Positions 11,193-22,163 of a stretch of 64,000 bases of DNA are shown in pieces. The stretch is from assembly GCA_963932465.1 (NCBI GenBank), contig OZ010794.1:215153748-215217747 (forward strand), given 5' to 3'. Source of the DNA: Maratus speciosus (taxonomy: Eukaryota; Arthropoda; Arachnida; Araneae; Salticidae). The notes under the pieces were generated by a model. That model was not told where the DNA came from, did not search any database, and saw nothing but the letters and a program-made list of their open reading frames with translations. The position numbers and the translations under genes are program-made. The stretch's first letter is position 1. The number at the start of each line of letters is the position of its first letter.

Positions 11193-11343
11193 CATAGCTG
11201 CCAACCTTTACGCTTTCTTCCTACCACTAAATTTTTCTTGGAAATATTGCCTTATTTAATGGTCAGAATCTCACGATTAAACAAGGCGAAAATCCCTTCT
11301 AAATTTTAGTGGTAGAAAAAAAGCGTAATGGTTGGCAGCTATG
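11193..11343. repeat. CATAGCTGCCAAC MITE with 6-bp duplication, copy 1
   Basis: Inverted ends CATAGCTGCCAACC and CATAGCTGCCAACCATTACG. The flanks carry TACATG on both sides (11187-11192, 11344-11349). Relatives are at 58422-58571 (flanks CGTAAG), 42008-42261 and 36322-36905. Confidence 0.82.
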
Positions 11344-12388
11344 TACATGATATAATTTGGATTGGATCTTATTTATAAAAGCAAAATTCAATCATTAGAA
11401 TTATTGTATACTCCAAAATGTTGTAATGAGTAGGTGGATTATATGAGATATACAGCGATCATGAAGAATAACAGATTTAGCATAATTAATGCATTGATTC
11501 CTGTTTATACAGTGTTCTGTCTACGTGTACAACATCGCGGTTAACTACTTGTAGATGTTTAAACAATAGACAATAGAGCATAAACAGATTTCATACGCAA
11601 AAGTAAATTTCGGAAGCTTCTTATTTTAACCCGTTTGTCACTAGACATGCTAGTTTGTGGTAAATAAACAGATTTTCGCTTAAAGTTTTCATCGTGTTGG
11701 TTATTTTACGTGGCGAGAGTATTTGCTTAACTTTTTTTGTGCCCAAGAAACACGCTCCTGAGCATTTCTTGATGTACTGTATATGAAAAGAAACTGACGA
11801 AACTCAATTGCGAGATCTTTACAAAAAATGTGTTGTTGTATATATTTTCTGATGTGAAATTTATAAAAAAAATCGTCTGTGATACTAAAGAATCTTTGTG
11901 CGAAACATGCAGTATATTTTTAAAAAGTGCAACCCGGAACAACATAAACACATTATTTATGATACATTTTAAATTATTTAATTAGAAGAGTCATAAAAGC
12001 TGTTGAAAATGAATTAAGAACGAGGATGGAACACTTTTCCCGGAATTAATTTATGGTTATCTTGGCAGCTTCCGTTTTCACCATATACATGAAAGCGGTC
12101 GACATTAATAATGCTCTTAATCGGTATTATTACTACTAGAAATGCACCAAAAAACTTTAACGCGTGTTTTGGTAAGAGTGAGCCACAAAATAATACTCAA
12201 CAACAAAAAGAAAGAACGCGTTTAAAAACAGTGGCTATTAACAATAATTTAACACAGAGAAGAAGACGCGAGATGAATGGCATTCGTCTGATATGCGTAT
12301 CTTGGTTTAGCCCATGGAACTTTTAATAAAGTGGCACTGTCATAACCTTAAAATAGTGAATTTTCAACTGTAACCACTTTCGCAAAGG

Positions 12389-12699
12389 CTGATTACTTCC
12401 AGTGGAAACTTTCACCAGTAAATTTATACAGAATTTTTATCGATATTTGAACGCCTTATTAATGCAAAATTTCAGTTCTAAATAATGACAGAAACAGATT
12501 TTCATTTTTACTGGTGGAAGCATACTTTTGCAGTAATCAGTCTCTGTGATTTCGCCATATTATGACAGCTGGTGAAACAAACTGACTGCTATATGATGCA
12601 AACCGACACCAGTAAAAACAAATAGAGGTTTTTACCATATTTGTGAGAAAATGTTTCCCTGAATTTTACTGGTGGGAAGTTTGCACCGCCCGTATTCAG
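12389..12699. repeat. Two adjacent family M MITEs
   Basis: 12389-12540 is a well preserved copy: CTGATTACTTCCAGTGGAAA at the left and CAGTAATCAG at the right, with inner TTTCACCAGTAAA and TTTACTGGTGGAA in inverted order. 12596-12699 is a second, more diverged copy ending GGTGGGAAGTTTGCACCGCC. Confidence 0.65.
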
Positions 12700-12717
12700 A
12701 GACTGTAGATCCGATAT

Positions 12718-12933
12718 TTAACCCTTTAAAGGGCGGTGTACTTAAAAAAGGACACCTAATTTTAATTTCAAAACTGACAAACGGCAAAATAATATTTGAT
12801 TAAATTTTTCCTCTTAAAATTGGGAGAAAATAAGCAGGTTAGTACTTTCTAATAAATTTGTTTATAAATTCCGGTGGCAGTACATTATTTCATCAATTTA
12901 TAAACAGAACTACTCCGCGCCGGTAAGGGTTAA
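12718..12933 (+). repeat. TTAA MITE family C, copy 2
   Basis: TTAA at 12718-12721 and 12930-12933. The left end TTAACCCTTTAAAGGGC is followed by a palindrome with one mismatch (arms GGTGTACTT and AAGGACACC). The right end is CTCCGCGCCGGTAAGGGTTAA. Confidence 0.85.
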
Positions 12934-13078
12934 AAAGCAGCCGCTATCTTGTGACAACCTCCTCAGTTACTTCACTCACAACTAATAGACAGAACACTAT
13001 ATTAGATTAATTTTCACACAATTATTCTAATTGGTAAACAAATCATATTAGATGTAAAGTTCCAACTGGGCGAAAAAT

Positions 13079-13153
13079 GTCCGGAACGTGATTCGAACAC
13101 GGGATCTCCCTGACTGAAGCCGCCAGTGCTCGTCCATCTGAGCTATCCCGGAC
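13079..13153 (-). pseudogene. tRNA-like sequence, unit 1
   Basis: On the minus strand: acceptor GTCCGGG pairing with a near TCCGGAC, D-arm TAGCTCAGATGGACGAGC, anticodon stem CTGGC/GTCAG and T-arm with GTTCGAATC. Several stem bases are damaged compared with unit 2, so this looks like a decaying copy rather than a working tRNA. Confidence 0.6.
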
Positions 13154-13357
13154 GATTCTGGTCGAACTTTTTCACACAGCTAACCTTGAAGATTACAGCA
13201 TCTGGTCTGAAACCTGGTTCAGCTCAACAGATTAAATCTCAGATAATGGAACTCCAGAAATCGCTGGATACGAAATTACACTAGATTAATTTTCACACAA
13301 TTATTCTAATTGGTAAACAAATCATATTAGATGTAAATTTCCAACTGGGTGAAAAAT

Positions 13358-13432
13358 GTCCGGACCAGGATTCGAACCCGGGACCTCCCTGGCTGAAGCC
13401 GCCAGTGCTCTGCCATCTGAGCTATCCCGGAC
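13358..13432 (-). pseudogene. tRNA-like sequence, unit 2
   Basis: 75 nt on the minus strand with a perfect acceptor stem (GTCCGGG / TCCGGAC, one G:T pair), D-arm TAGCTCAGATGGCAGAGC, anticodon stem CTGGC/GCCAG around loop GGCTTCA, and T-stem CCGGG/CCTGG around TTCGAAT. One extra base lies between acceptor and D-stem, and position 33 is G instead of T. A working tRNA is therefore unlikely, although A and B box promoter elements are intact. The loop would read CTT (Lys) if aligned simply. Confidence 0.65.
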
Positions 13433-14369
13433 GATTCTGGTCGAACTTTTTCATACAGCTAACCTTTAAGATTACAGCATCTGGTCTGAAACCTGGTTCA
13501 GCTCAACAGAATAAATCTCAGGTAATGGAACTCCAGAAATCGCTGGATACGAAATTACACTAGATTAATTTTCACACAATTATAACACTATATGTCTCCT
13601 CCTTTTTATTCACAACTCCATTGTTTAGCCACCGTCACTAAGGGAGTTATGAATAATGAGAAGACAACATAAAACCATATCTGTATAATAAAAAGCAGTG
13701 TAACGCATCCGGACAAATCCATCAATCTCACCAGTCTCCGAGGAAGAGAGTCAAGGGTGAAAGGTTCCATTCTCCCATTGGTTGACAAGAAACAAGAATC
13801 CCGCGATTACTTCTCAAGGTTACAAGTCCTGATAATTGAGCAGTTGTAGACACTTCTTCCTAACAAATCAGAAGGCACTTCGAATTTCACCACCAAAATA
13901 AATCACCAAGTGTCACTTGAAATTATTTCAAGTATTAAGTTGCAATCATATTAAATTTTCTTTGCGACATGTAAGGAATTTTAATTTATTTCTCATATAA
14001 AGTGATTCACGGAAAACAATGATGTGGTATTTTTAAAAATATCCTTTTTTTTTCCCTGCGAAAAATTGATAAAACTGACTTTCTTTTAAATAAGTAATCA
14101 ATTTAATCAATTCACCCCCCCTCCCTCACGCCCACTGAATACTAGTCTTTACCACTGACACAAAAATAGCGGCTGTCGTAGGTATATATTTTTCAACATT
14201 TGAACGGATCATACATTTTGCGTATCACTAGTTTTTTTTTTTTTTTCCTTGCTTAATTTTCTACGACTAAAGTCACAGAAAACTTTAAGAAATATTGGTG
14301 TTTAAATTCAAGGGAGTTTGCAAAACCCCAAAGCAAGCCGGACTAAGAACTGGTAAACAAAGAATGTCA

Positions 14370-14587
14370 TTAACCTTTTCCGGCGCGGTGTCCTTAAAAA
14401 AGGACACCTAATTTTAATTCCAAAACTGGTAAACAGCACCAAGAATATTTAACTAAAATTTCCCTATTATAATGTACATGAAAATAAGCAATTTCATATT
14501 TTCTAATAAATTCGTTTATAAATCGCGGTGTCAGTCCATTATTTCATCAGTTTATAAACAGAATTACTCCGCGCCGGCAAGGGTTAA
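14370..14587 (+). repeat. TTAA MITE family C, copy 3
   Basis: TTAA at 14370-14373 and 14584-14587. A perfect-armed palindrome at 14387-14408 (arms GGTGTCCTT and AAGGACACC, four A in the loop) begins 17 bp inside. The half-site GGTGTC also appears near the other end (CGCGGTGTCAGTCCATT). Confidence 0.88.
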
Positions 14588-17454
14588 CAAAGAGCAGTAG
14601 AGATATCGCTCACCCGCAAGAAAAGAGACACATCTCGACAAAAGTAAATTTCACAGGAGAGGCAAAAGAAAATTTGTATGATTTTACTGTAACATAAAAT
14701 TATTTTACTTAGCTCTGCATGCAGGAATGAAAACGTGCATAAAAGCATAAAACCCTTAACCCTGTTAATAGTCGCGCGTTGGTCTTTTCCCCGCCCGAAA
14801 TTCGTTATCTTCCTGTAACTCATTTCCCATTAAAGTTACGATACCGAAATTCCGTGTAGCTGACCTTGAGTGTTTACACTCTTGTGTAGTAAAATTGCAA
14901 GTCATTCCTGCTATTTCTTTGCATTTTATCGCCTTCTTAAGGTTCAGTCGGTCTAAATGACCGCGTTGCGACCACTTGCGTTAGTTAATTTTTTCCCCCT
15001 CGTGTTCATCCTTTCCCATTTCCGCGAAATCTGTGGGGGAAAGTTTCTTCGAAGTACGGACTCTCTGCTTGTTATTTCGTCTTTCTTTCTTTCTGCTATT
15101 TTACCTGTTCATAGTGTACTTTTTTTTACTTTTAGAATGTGACTTAAAATTGTTTTATTATATTAGTTGGGAAGTCACTTTGCACAAAAAACTGATGGAT
15201 GGTCACTTACATTTTTTTTTTCATTGTCAAATATTGCGCGAATAAATTCTCAAATTGATAATCGTTTAAATATGGAAAAAAAGATGAAATTCATCATCAT
15301 TATTTCTAAGAACTTGCTTTCCATTTATTACCGGAACATATAAATGAAAGAAAACAGACGATAACACTGCCAAACCATTAAAAAAGAGAGAAGAGAATTT
15401 TGTGGGAATCAGTAAAAAAATTGCCGTATCTCCAAAATCTGAAAAGTATCGTTTTTGTACAATAAAACAAATTCGAAAGATAAAACAATTTTCTCACAAA
15501 TGTAGTATGTATATCTGTGAAGAACATACATATAATTTATTTGTACAATATGAAAAATAATGAGAATTTTATAATGTAGGTTAGAAAGTAGGCAAATAAA
15601 AATCTCTTTTTGATAATTCAGTGAATGTTTATACTATGATTTAAAAAATATTTTAAGTAATTTTCTAAAATTTATCTATTGTTAAATTTTCATACTGTAA
15701 GTAAAAACACATTTTTTTTAACAATGCCGCAGAAAATGTTTTTTTATTATTATTATTGAAATCCAATAGAGGCTTGGGGACGGTATCTAACAAATTTAAA
15801 TTTGTTGTCCTTCATCAATTGTTCAAACTATTTTTCAGAATATGAGAGAAAATTCATTTAAATTAAATTATTGCAGCATATTTATAATTTCGGAGAAAAT
15901 TTTCTTATTGTTTTTATTATTTTAATGAATGTTATTATAAAACAATAAATTATAACATTAATACCTTATTATGAAATGTACAATTGAATATTTATTTTAA
16001 TTAAATAGTTGCTGTAAAATACATCCCTATTAAGATGAACCTTTCAGTGATTCTATTAATTAAAATAATTTATCCATCTTAGGATTTAAATCTACAATTG
16101 CAAATGTATTTAAATTAAATATATAATTTCAATAACTTATTTATTATTTGCTTTATATAAGCGAAGTTCGTATCCAGAGTTTTTATTCAAGGGCGCTGTT
16201 CCCACCCTGAAATAAGAAGAAAAACTACAAATCGAGCATTTTTATTTGAAAAATGGATTTAATCACAAAATTTCGCACCCCCCCCCCCCTCCTCTCCCCC
16301 CTCATACACACACAGACACACCACAAAATAAATAAATAAATAAAACGTAGTTATCATTTACATTTATAATTTCGAAGTTAAGTATTTTTTACCTTTTTTT
16401 TATTATATATATATATATATATAATTATATATTTTTAATAATATTTGGTTTATGTGGTGTTTGTGATTTCATAATCATTGGTCATTTTCATTATTTTTCA
16501 ATGATATTGTTGTACAGAAAGTTTATATATATCTATAAATATTGTCTTTAATTGTTTATTGCATCAAATTTGATGGTTTTTCATATGTTTTAAATGAATT
16601 AATCGTCCGCAATATGCTGGTGAATTAGTGGTATTGTATTTGATTTTCTGTTGCATATCATAGGTTCCATTTTTACTTTGTTTAATTGTTCAATTTAATG
16701 TCAGTGTAATATATTGATGCTAAATTTATCAATTTTATTTTATTAAATGGATAGAGAGTGCCGGAGTATCATAAAAATCTACCTGACTCTGATTCTGTCC
16801 TTCCAAAAAAAAAAAAAAAATAATAATAATAAAATAAAAAATAAATAAATAAATAAATAAAAATACCCCTATCACGAATTTAGATTCATATTCGTAAAAG
16901 TTTTCCTACTAATTATTGATTCATAGTAACATCAGAAATTCAATCAAATCGTTTACTATTTACTTTTAAGTATTTATGCAAAGCGGTGAAATAGTTATAA
17001 AAACATTTATCTAGATGCCAAATGAATATACACTTAAGCGAAATAAATAATTGCTGTAAAAAGTTGTAAAATGAATAATTGCTGTAATCTTTTAAAGTTA
17101 GTCAATATTTTCACCCTACGTTATCCGTTTTCGATCATCTGATAACACCGGCAAGTTTCCCCTTCGTTTTCGGCTTGCTGGTAACGGCGGCAAATGGACC
17201 GAACGCGACTACTAACGTTCTAAAAAATGTCGCGACTACTCTCGGATTAAGAATAAATACGTAGGATGGCGTTTGGAGGATTGGAAAATTTTACCTCCCC
17301 ACACAATCCTCCCTCTTCTGTGGACAAAAATGGACAGATAGCGTAATAAAGTAATTTTCTACGTAGCTACACTTATAAAACTGTTTGTGTAGCATGACGC
17401 ACCTATGATAGACATATTAGTGAAATAAAACGCAAAAAGGAGTTTTTGCGAGAT
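14588..17454. other. Unassigned AT-rich region with simple repeats
   Basis: No gene or dispersed repeat was recognised. Visible simple sequence: a C run near 16279-16290, (TA)n near 16407-16430, an A run near 16805-16820 and (AAAT)n near 16835-16862. Base composition is less AT-rich at 14870-15090 and 17100-17300, but no splice-bounded or conserved frame could be seen there. Confidence 0.4.
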
Positions 17455-17970
17455 GTGTCACTTTTCTTGCGGGTAAGCGATATAATGTAATGTCTAAAAT
17501 TTGCGCGTGAAGTAACTGAGGAGGTTTTCGCAAAATGCTGGCTGTTTCTTAGGTTGGGTCAGCAGTTTCTGATTACCTCCGGGGAAAACTTCCACCAGTA
17601 AGTTTGAATAGAAAATTTCGTCTTATTTGTCGACTTATTCATGGAAATATTTTATCACAAACTTGGTAAAATTGTCTATTCTTTTTTAATGGTGTCAGAT
17701 TTCCAAAGTGTTGTAATCTAGTGGCAGCCCTGCATTTAAAAACTCATTCTGTATTCTGGTTTCTGAACTTGCAATAAAATATATAAACAATTTTTGGAGA
17801 CTCCTGAATTATGTACAAAAATATTATTTACACGAATTTAAACAGCCGCATTTCAGCATTAAAAAATTGAATTTTAGGAGTGAATCATTCTTTCTATAAG
17901 ACATGTTGTACAGATTGTGTAAAAGATATATAGAAAAACAGTTAGATTTAAATTACCTCCAATTTGTATA
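17455..17970. repeat. Repeat B fragments with a family M MITE
   Basis: 17500-17545 matches the minus strand of 12940-12990 (AAGTAACTGAGGAGGTT). A family M copy follows at 17569-17718 (GATTACCTCCGGGGAAAACT). 17750-17970 matches 43600-43790 (GAATCATTCTT, TTAAATTACCTCCAA). The pieces are rearranged relative to copy 1. Confidence 0.55.
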
Positions 17971-18504
17971 ACTTTGTTTTGTTAGAAAGATTATAGAATT
18001 TCGAGGTACACATTTGAAAATGCCTAAATTTAGAAAAGTGAAAATTTATCCCTCTAATTAAAACTTTTAATATTGTTACACTCTATGAAATAAGGTAAAA
18101 ACAACCATTCAAAAACAGCGGTAAGAAAAAATTGGGTACTTTTCCGTTATAAAAACACCGTGTCAAAACGTATACTATTGCGCCATTTATTTATACCTTA
18201 AACGTAATAGAATTTTTATTCCAAAATATGTGAAACTATCGATTTTGTGAATTTCAAAAATGCCTTTTATTTTTAATCTCTACAGGCAATACTAAATAGC
18301 CAAGTTAAGAATTTAATGGGTCCCAATTAATTAAAATGTAGCTTATGCTAGTATTATCTTCACAGATTGCTGGACTGTATATAAGAGAGATTTTTTGCGA
18401 GATGATGGCTATGAACATATCACAGTAACTCTCAAATATCACAAAACAGCGTAAAAAACAGAACAGATCGGTTTGTCCTCGTTGACAATCATATCTCATG
18501 GAGT
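17971..18504. other. Unassigned stretch
   Basis: No coding frame, repeat or inverted structure recognised. Confidence 0.35.
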
Positions 18505-18590
18505 TCACTGGCGTCATCATGTCTCATGGCGTCATCATGTCATCATGGCGTCATCATGTCATCATGGCGTCTCATGGAGTTCATGGAGTT
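18505..18590. repeat. Short minisatellite, about 20-bp unit
   Basis: Repeats of CATCATGGCGTCATCATGT and the shorter variant CTCATGGCGT, about four units, followed by GGAGTTCATGGAGTT. The unit is itself built from CATCATG and GTCATCAT pieces. Confidence 0.75.
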
Positions 18591-19900
18591 TATTCAAATA
18601 ATGAAATGTTTACATCAATACTAAAGTATTTTTACTTTTTTATGACTGCAGTTTAACTTGAGATTAATTTATTATTTTATCATATAATATTTCTTTATTC
18701 GGGTTTTATCAAATAAATTTGTATTGATATAATACAATTGTTTCTGAAAGTCTGTAAATTTTAAATGTGATATATTTTTTAAATCATCACAAAAAATGCT
18801 TTTTTTATGTTTCTTTTGGTGCCAAATATTACGCTTGGACTCAATATTGTATGTATAACTGAAAATTGTGGAATACAACAAGATTTTTTTTTAAACTTTG
18901 TTTATTTTTAAAGTACCTCCATAGGACAGAATGAGATGTAGATTTTTGTAAAGAAGTAGACATTTAACCCTTTATCCACTGCATTATGATCTATTGCAAT
19001 TTTTTTTTCCCGTGATATTTTTTCCAGTTACTCCAATGAAAATGAAAGGATAAACATAAAATAAAAGAGCAATTTAACAAATTACAACGACCATTTGGAA
19101 AATGATTTTTTCAAAGACTAAAATTTAAGAATAAAAAATCGTACGGAGTTGATCATACATTACGTACGCCATGAATTAAACATTAATAGTGTTATTACAC
19201 GTAAGAATTTCAAGCGACAAAAATCGCCTGCGACTCGTATTTGGTGTGAAATATTTATATGTATTCATTCCTGTCCTATTTATCTTTATTTATTTATTTA
19301 TTTATTATTTTTTTTATTGACTTATTCCATTTTTCTTTTTCACGTGAAAATCTTACAAATTAAAATTAACTCTTTGGCAGAAATAGTTATTCATTTTCTT
19401 TCATTTTCATTAGTTATTATCCACCTGAAACTTACGTATTATCCAAGCATTTCATTGGCTGTTCGGGAAAAGGCTTTTCCATCGTCAGATTTCCAAGAAA
19501 TCTGTCTGTCAATTTTAAATGAAATTTCTTTCTTAAATTTCTAAACATCCGGCAATATTAGTTTTTAGACTGTCGGATAGAGAAAAAATGTAATTTTAAA
19601 TGCAATTTGTTTGAAAGCTGTATCTCAATTTGTTTCTGAGTTATTATTATTTTTTTTTTGTAGTTTTTATTACTTTTTTGTCATAGTGGCAACAGAAGGT
19701 ATCCATCTGTGTTGAAAGAAAAGGGAAATACAGATTACTGTATAGACCAATCAGAAAACGAATAAAATGCGGATTAAACCAATAAAAATCTTCAGATGTG
19801 CTTTTGATTTCCTACCCTGACGAGAACAATAAACATTTTTCCAAATGGTTAAAAAAAATAATAACCCGTGAGAAATTTAATTATTTAGAGATAATTAATT
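18591..19900. other. Unassigned AT-rich region
   Basis: Contains a 131-codon open frame at 19149-19544 on the plus strand. It is dominated by TTTATTTATTTATT-derived hydrophobic residues and looks like chance. Nothing else was recognised. Confidence 0.35.
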
Positions 19901-19905
19901 AAAGT

Positions 19906-20113
19906 GGTACTTTAAAGTACCGTCAGCACACTATAACTAAAATATCGTAACAGAAAACGCACAAGGTATTTCAACTGGCACCAGAAAATATTTTCGATTT
20001 AATAAGTATGTGAAATATATGCTTTTTCTTATTTACCAGTAAATATTTCAGAAAATTCTGGTGCCAATCATTTATTTCAATACTTTAGAATTGAAAATGC
20101 TTCGCCCCTGAAA

Positions 20114-20117
<4 letters not shown>
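19906..20117 (+). repeat. TTAA-type MITE remnant (families F/J mixture)
   Basis: The palindrome at 19906-19921 (GGTACTTTAAAGTACC) differs from the family J palindrome (GGTACTTATAAGTACC) by a symmetrical change of the two central bases. The rest (ATTCTGGTGCCAATCATTTATTTC, ending GCCCCTGAAAGG) belongs to family F. The right end runs into a T run at 20117-20142 and both TTAA sites are lost. Confidence 0.55.
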
Positions 20118-20145
<28 letters not shown>

Positions 20146-20308
20146 GGTATAGTCCAGGGACACCATGTTATGTCGCATCTCCACATATGCAATATATGAA
20201 TTTACTTATGCCATTTCTGGCATAGCAAAAGCGAGCCGGTGTCACAAATTTTTACTTTCTTCTACCTTCAATAAAAGAAAGTATTGTAATCGATTTTTTT
20301 TTTTTTTT

Positions 20309-21975
20309 ACTTTCTTCTATCTTCAATAGAAGAAAGTATTGTAATCGAAATTCTTTTCGACTTCCGGTTTTCGACGGATTTACACGTTTTAGGGGTCAGA
20401 GATACCAAAAAACATGTTCATAGAAAATGTCTGGCTGTTCGTGTGTCCGTCTGTCCATGTGTCCGTCTGTCTGTCGCCATTGTACCATCAAAAATGTATG
20501 AAGTTATGCATAGAATTGAACCAAATTTTTATTTTAAGTTTTTGGCTATAGCAAGCAGATCTTCCCTGAATTTGGAAAAAAATCGCCGGTAGGGGGCGCT
20601 GTAATAGCGATTTTTGTACGATTTTGAATATTGTATGATCAAAAAGTGTATGAAGTTATGCATAGAATTAAACCAAATTTTTATTTAAGTTTTTGGCTAT
20701 GGCAAGCAGGTCCTCCCAGAATTTGGAAAAAATTCGCCGGTAGGGGGCGCTGTAACAGCGATTTTTGTGCGATTTGGAATATTGTATGATCAAAAAGTGT
20801 ATGAAGTTACGCATAGAATTAAACCAAATTTTTATTTTAAGTTTTTGGTTATGGCAAGCAAGTCTTCCCTGAATTTGGAAAAAATTCACCTTTAGGGGGC
20901 GCTGTAATAACGATTTTTGTGCGATTTTGAATATTGTACCATCCAAAAGTGTATGAAGTTATGCTCAGAATTGAACCAAATTTTTATTTAAGTTTTTGGA
21001 TATGGCAAGTATGTCCTCCCTGAATTTGAAAAAAAATCGCCGGTAGGGGGCACTGTAACAGTGATTTTTGTGAGATTTTGAATATTGTACCATCCAAAAG
21101 TGTATTAAGTTTTGCATAAAAGTAATCCAAATTTTTATTTTAAGTTTTTGACTATGGCAAGCAGGTTCTCCCTGAATTTGGAAAAAATCGCCACAAGGGG
21201 GCGCTGTTATAGCGATTTTTGTGAGATTTTGAATATTGTACCAACGAAAAGTGTATGAAGTTATACATAGAATTGAGCCAAATATTTTGTGTTTGTTTTT
21301 GGTCATGGCACGAAGGTCCTCCCTGAATTTGGAAAAATTCCGCCGGAAGGGGTGCTATAATTGCGATTTTTGTACCATTTGCATTATTTCACCATCGAAA
21401 ATTGTATGAAGTTATGTATAGAATTGAACCAAATTTTTGTGTATGTTTCTGGCTATGGCAAACAAGTCCACCATGAATTTGAAAAAAAAAAAATCTGCCG
21501 GAAGTGGGGCGTTGTAATAGCGATGTTTGTGCCATTTTCTTTATTGTACATTCGAAAAGTGTATAAAATTATGCATACAATTGAGCCAAATTATTTCGTG
21601 CATGTTTTTAGCTTTGGCCAACAGGTTCTCCTTGAATTTGGAAATATTGCGCGGTAAAGGGCTCTGTGATAGCGATTTTTGTATGCTTTTCTTGATTTTT
21701 TGTAGTTCTGTTGTCCATCGGCGGGTCATGCAGAGGCGGGAACTTGCTTTTTTCTAAGCCGGCTATTCGCAAACATCTGATAACAACAGAATAAGGAAAA
21801 ACTATTAATTTTAACAAATATCATAATATTGATTAACTCGTTTTTTGTCCGTTTAATTGACTGAAGCAGAAATTTAATATGAAAATCAAAGCTGGTAGAG
21901 TATTGAACTAAAAATATTGAAGTATTAACTTGTGTAACTAGTTTTTGAAATATTATGTATAAGATAGAAGAAAGT
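20309..21975. mobile_element. TIR element filled by a 151-bp minisatellite
   Basis: Left end ACTTTCTTCTATCTTCAATA and minus-strand right end ACTTTCTTCTATCTTATA form short terminal inverted repeats. The left end is itself a small hairpin, and an extra left-end copy lies at 20250-20290. Inside are about eight head-to-tail units. Their GTGTATGAAG or equivalent starts lie near 20495, 20647, 20798, 20949, 21100, 21251, 21402 and 21559, a period of 151-157 bp. Most units contain AGGGGGCGCTGTAA or a mutated version. No conserved reading frame: the period is not a multiple of three. Confidence 0.75.
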
Positions 21976-22163
21976 TTTGGGATTGGCACATCCAACTAGT
22001 TCTATTTCCTATAAAAAATAACAATGGAAGAGAACAGAATTACCAAGAAAATCGTTACTTCACTACATTTTACTAATTACATTTTAAAGCAGATGAAAAC
22101 GATTGATAACTACATAAACGGAAAGTAAACAAGACGTTTTTCTCCAGCACCCATTGTACTGAC

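Larger units (their letters stand above)
13002..13583 (-). mobile_element. Dimeric tRNA-like insertion with 9-bp target duplication
   Basis: Two 279-bp units in tandem (about 13003-13281 and 13282-13560) plus a partial third start (13561-13583), giving the arrangement R-U-R-U-R with R about 23 bp (TAGATTAATTTTCACACAAT). Exact flanking duplication AACACTATA at 12993-13001 and 13584-13592. The empty site is visible in Repeat B copy 2 near 42685 (GTACGCTATATGTCT). Each unit has an internal tRNA-like sequence on the minus strand. The two units are nearly identical, so the dimer is young. It could be a tandem SINE, a minimal element with direct terminal repeats, or an integrated circular dimer. 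Confidence 0.8.
8330..14345 (+). repeat. Repeat B, copy 1 (composite, many insertions)
   Basis: Collinear blocks recur in 38490-43130. 8380-8500 matches 38520-38640 (ATAGTAAGAAGATAG-like block) and 9150-9350 matches 39090-39340. 10080-10160 matches 40490-40570 (AAATCTAAGTTACCATTT) and 10330-10470 matches 40990-41150 (CACGAAAACAAAGACTAAAT). 11350-11430 matches 41160-41290, 12940-13000 matches 42620-42680, and 14196-14270 matches 43008-43070. The two copies differ mainly by which MITEs they contain. No protein-coding frame was found between the insertions. Confidence 0.65.

Noticed and set aside
13358..13432. Functional nuclear tRNA gene
   Set aside because: Extra base before the D-stem, G at position 33, and location inside a duplicated mobile unit argue for a tRNA-derived repeat.
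14387..14408. Palindromes such as this one as transcription terminators
   Set aside because: No gene precedes them, they sit at a fixed offset inside TTAA element ends, and the context is eukaryotic.
19149..19544. 131-aa membrane-like protein
   Set aside because: Hydrophobic stretches come from TTTATT runs; no homologous motif or gene context.
20668..21306. Minus-strand open frames with repeated peptide blocks in the 151-bp array
   Set aside because: The unit length is not a multiple of three, frames change between units, and similarity is explained by the tandem DNA repeat.
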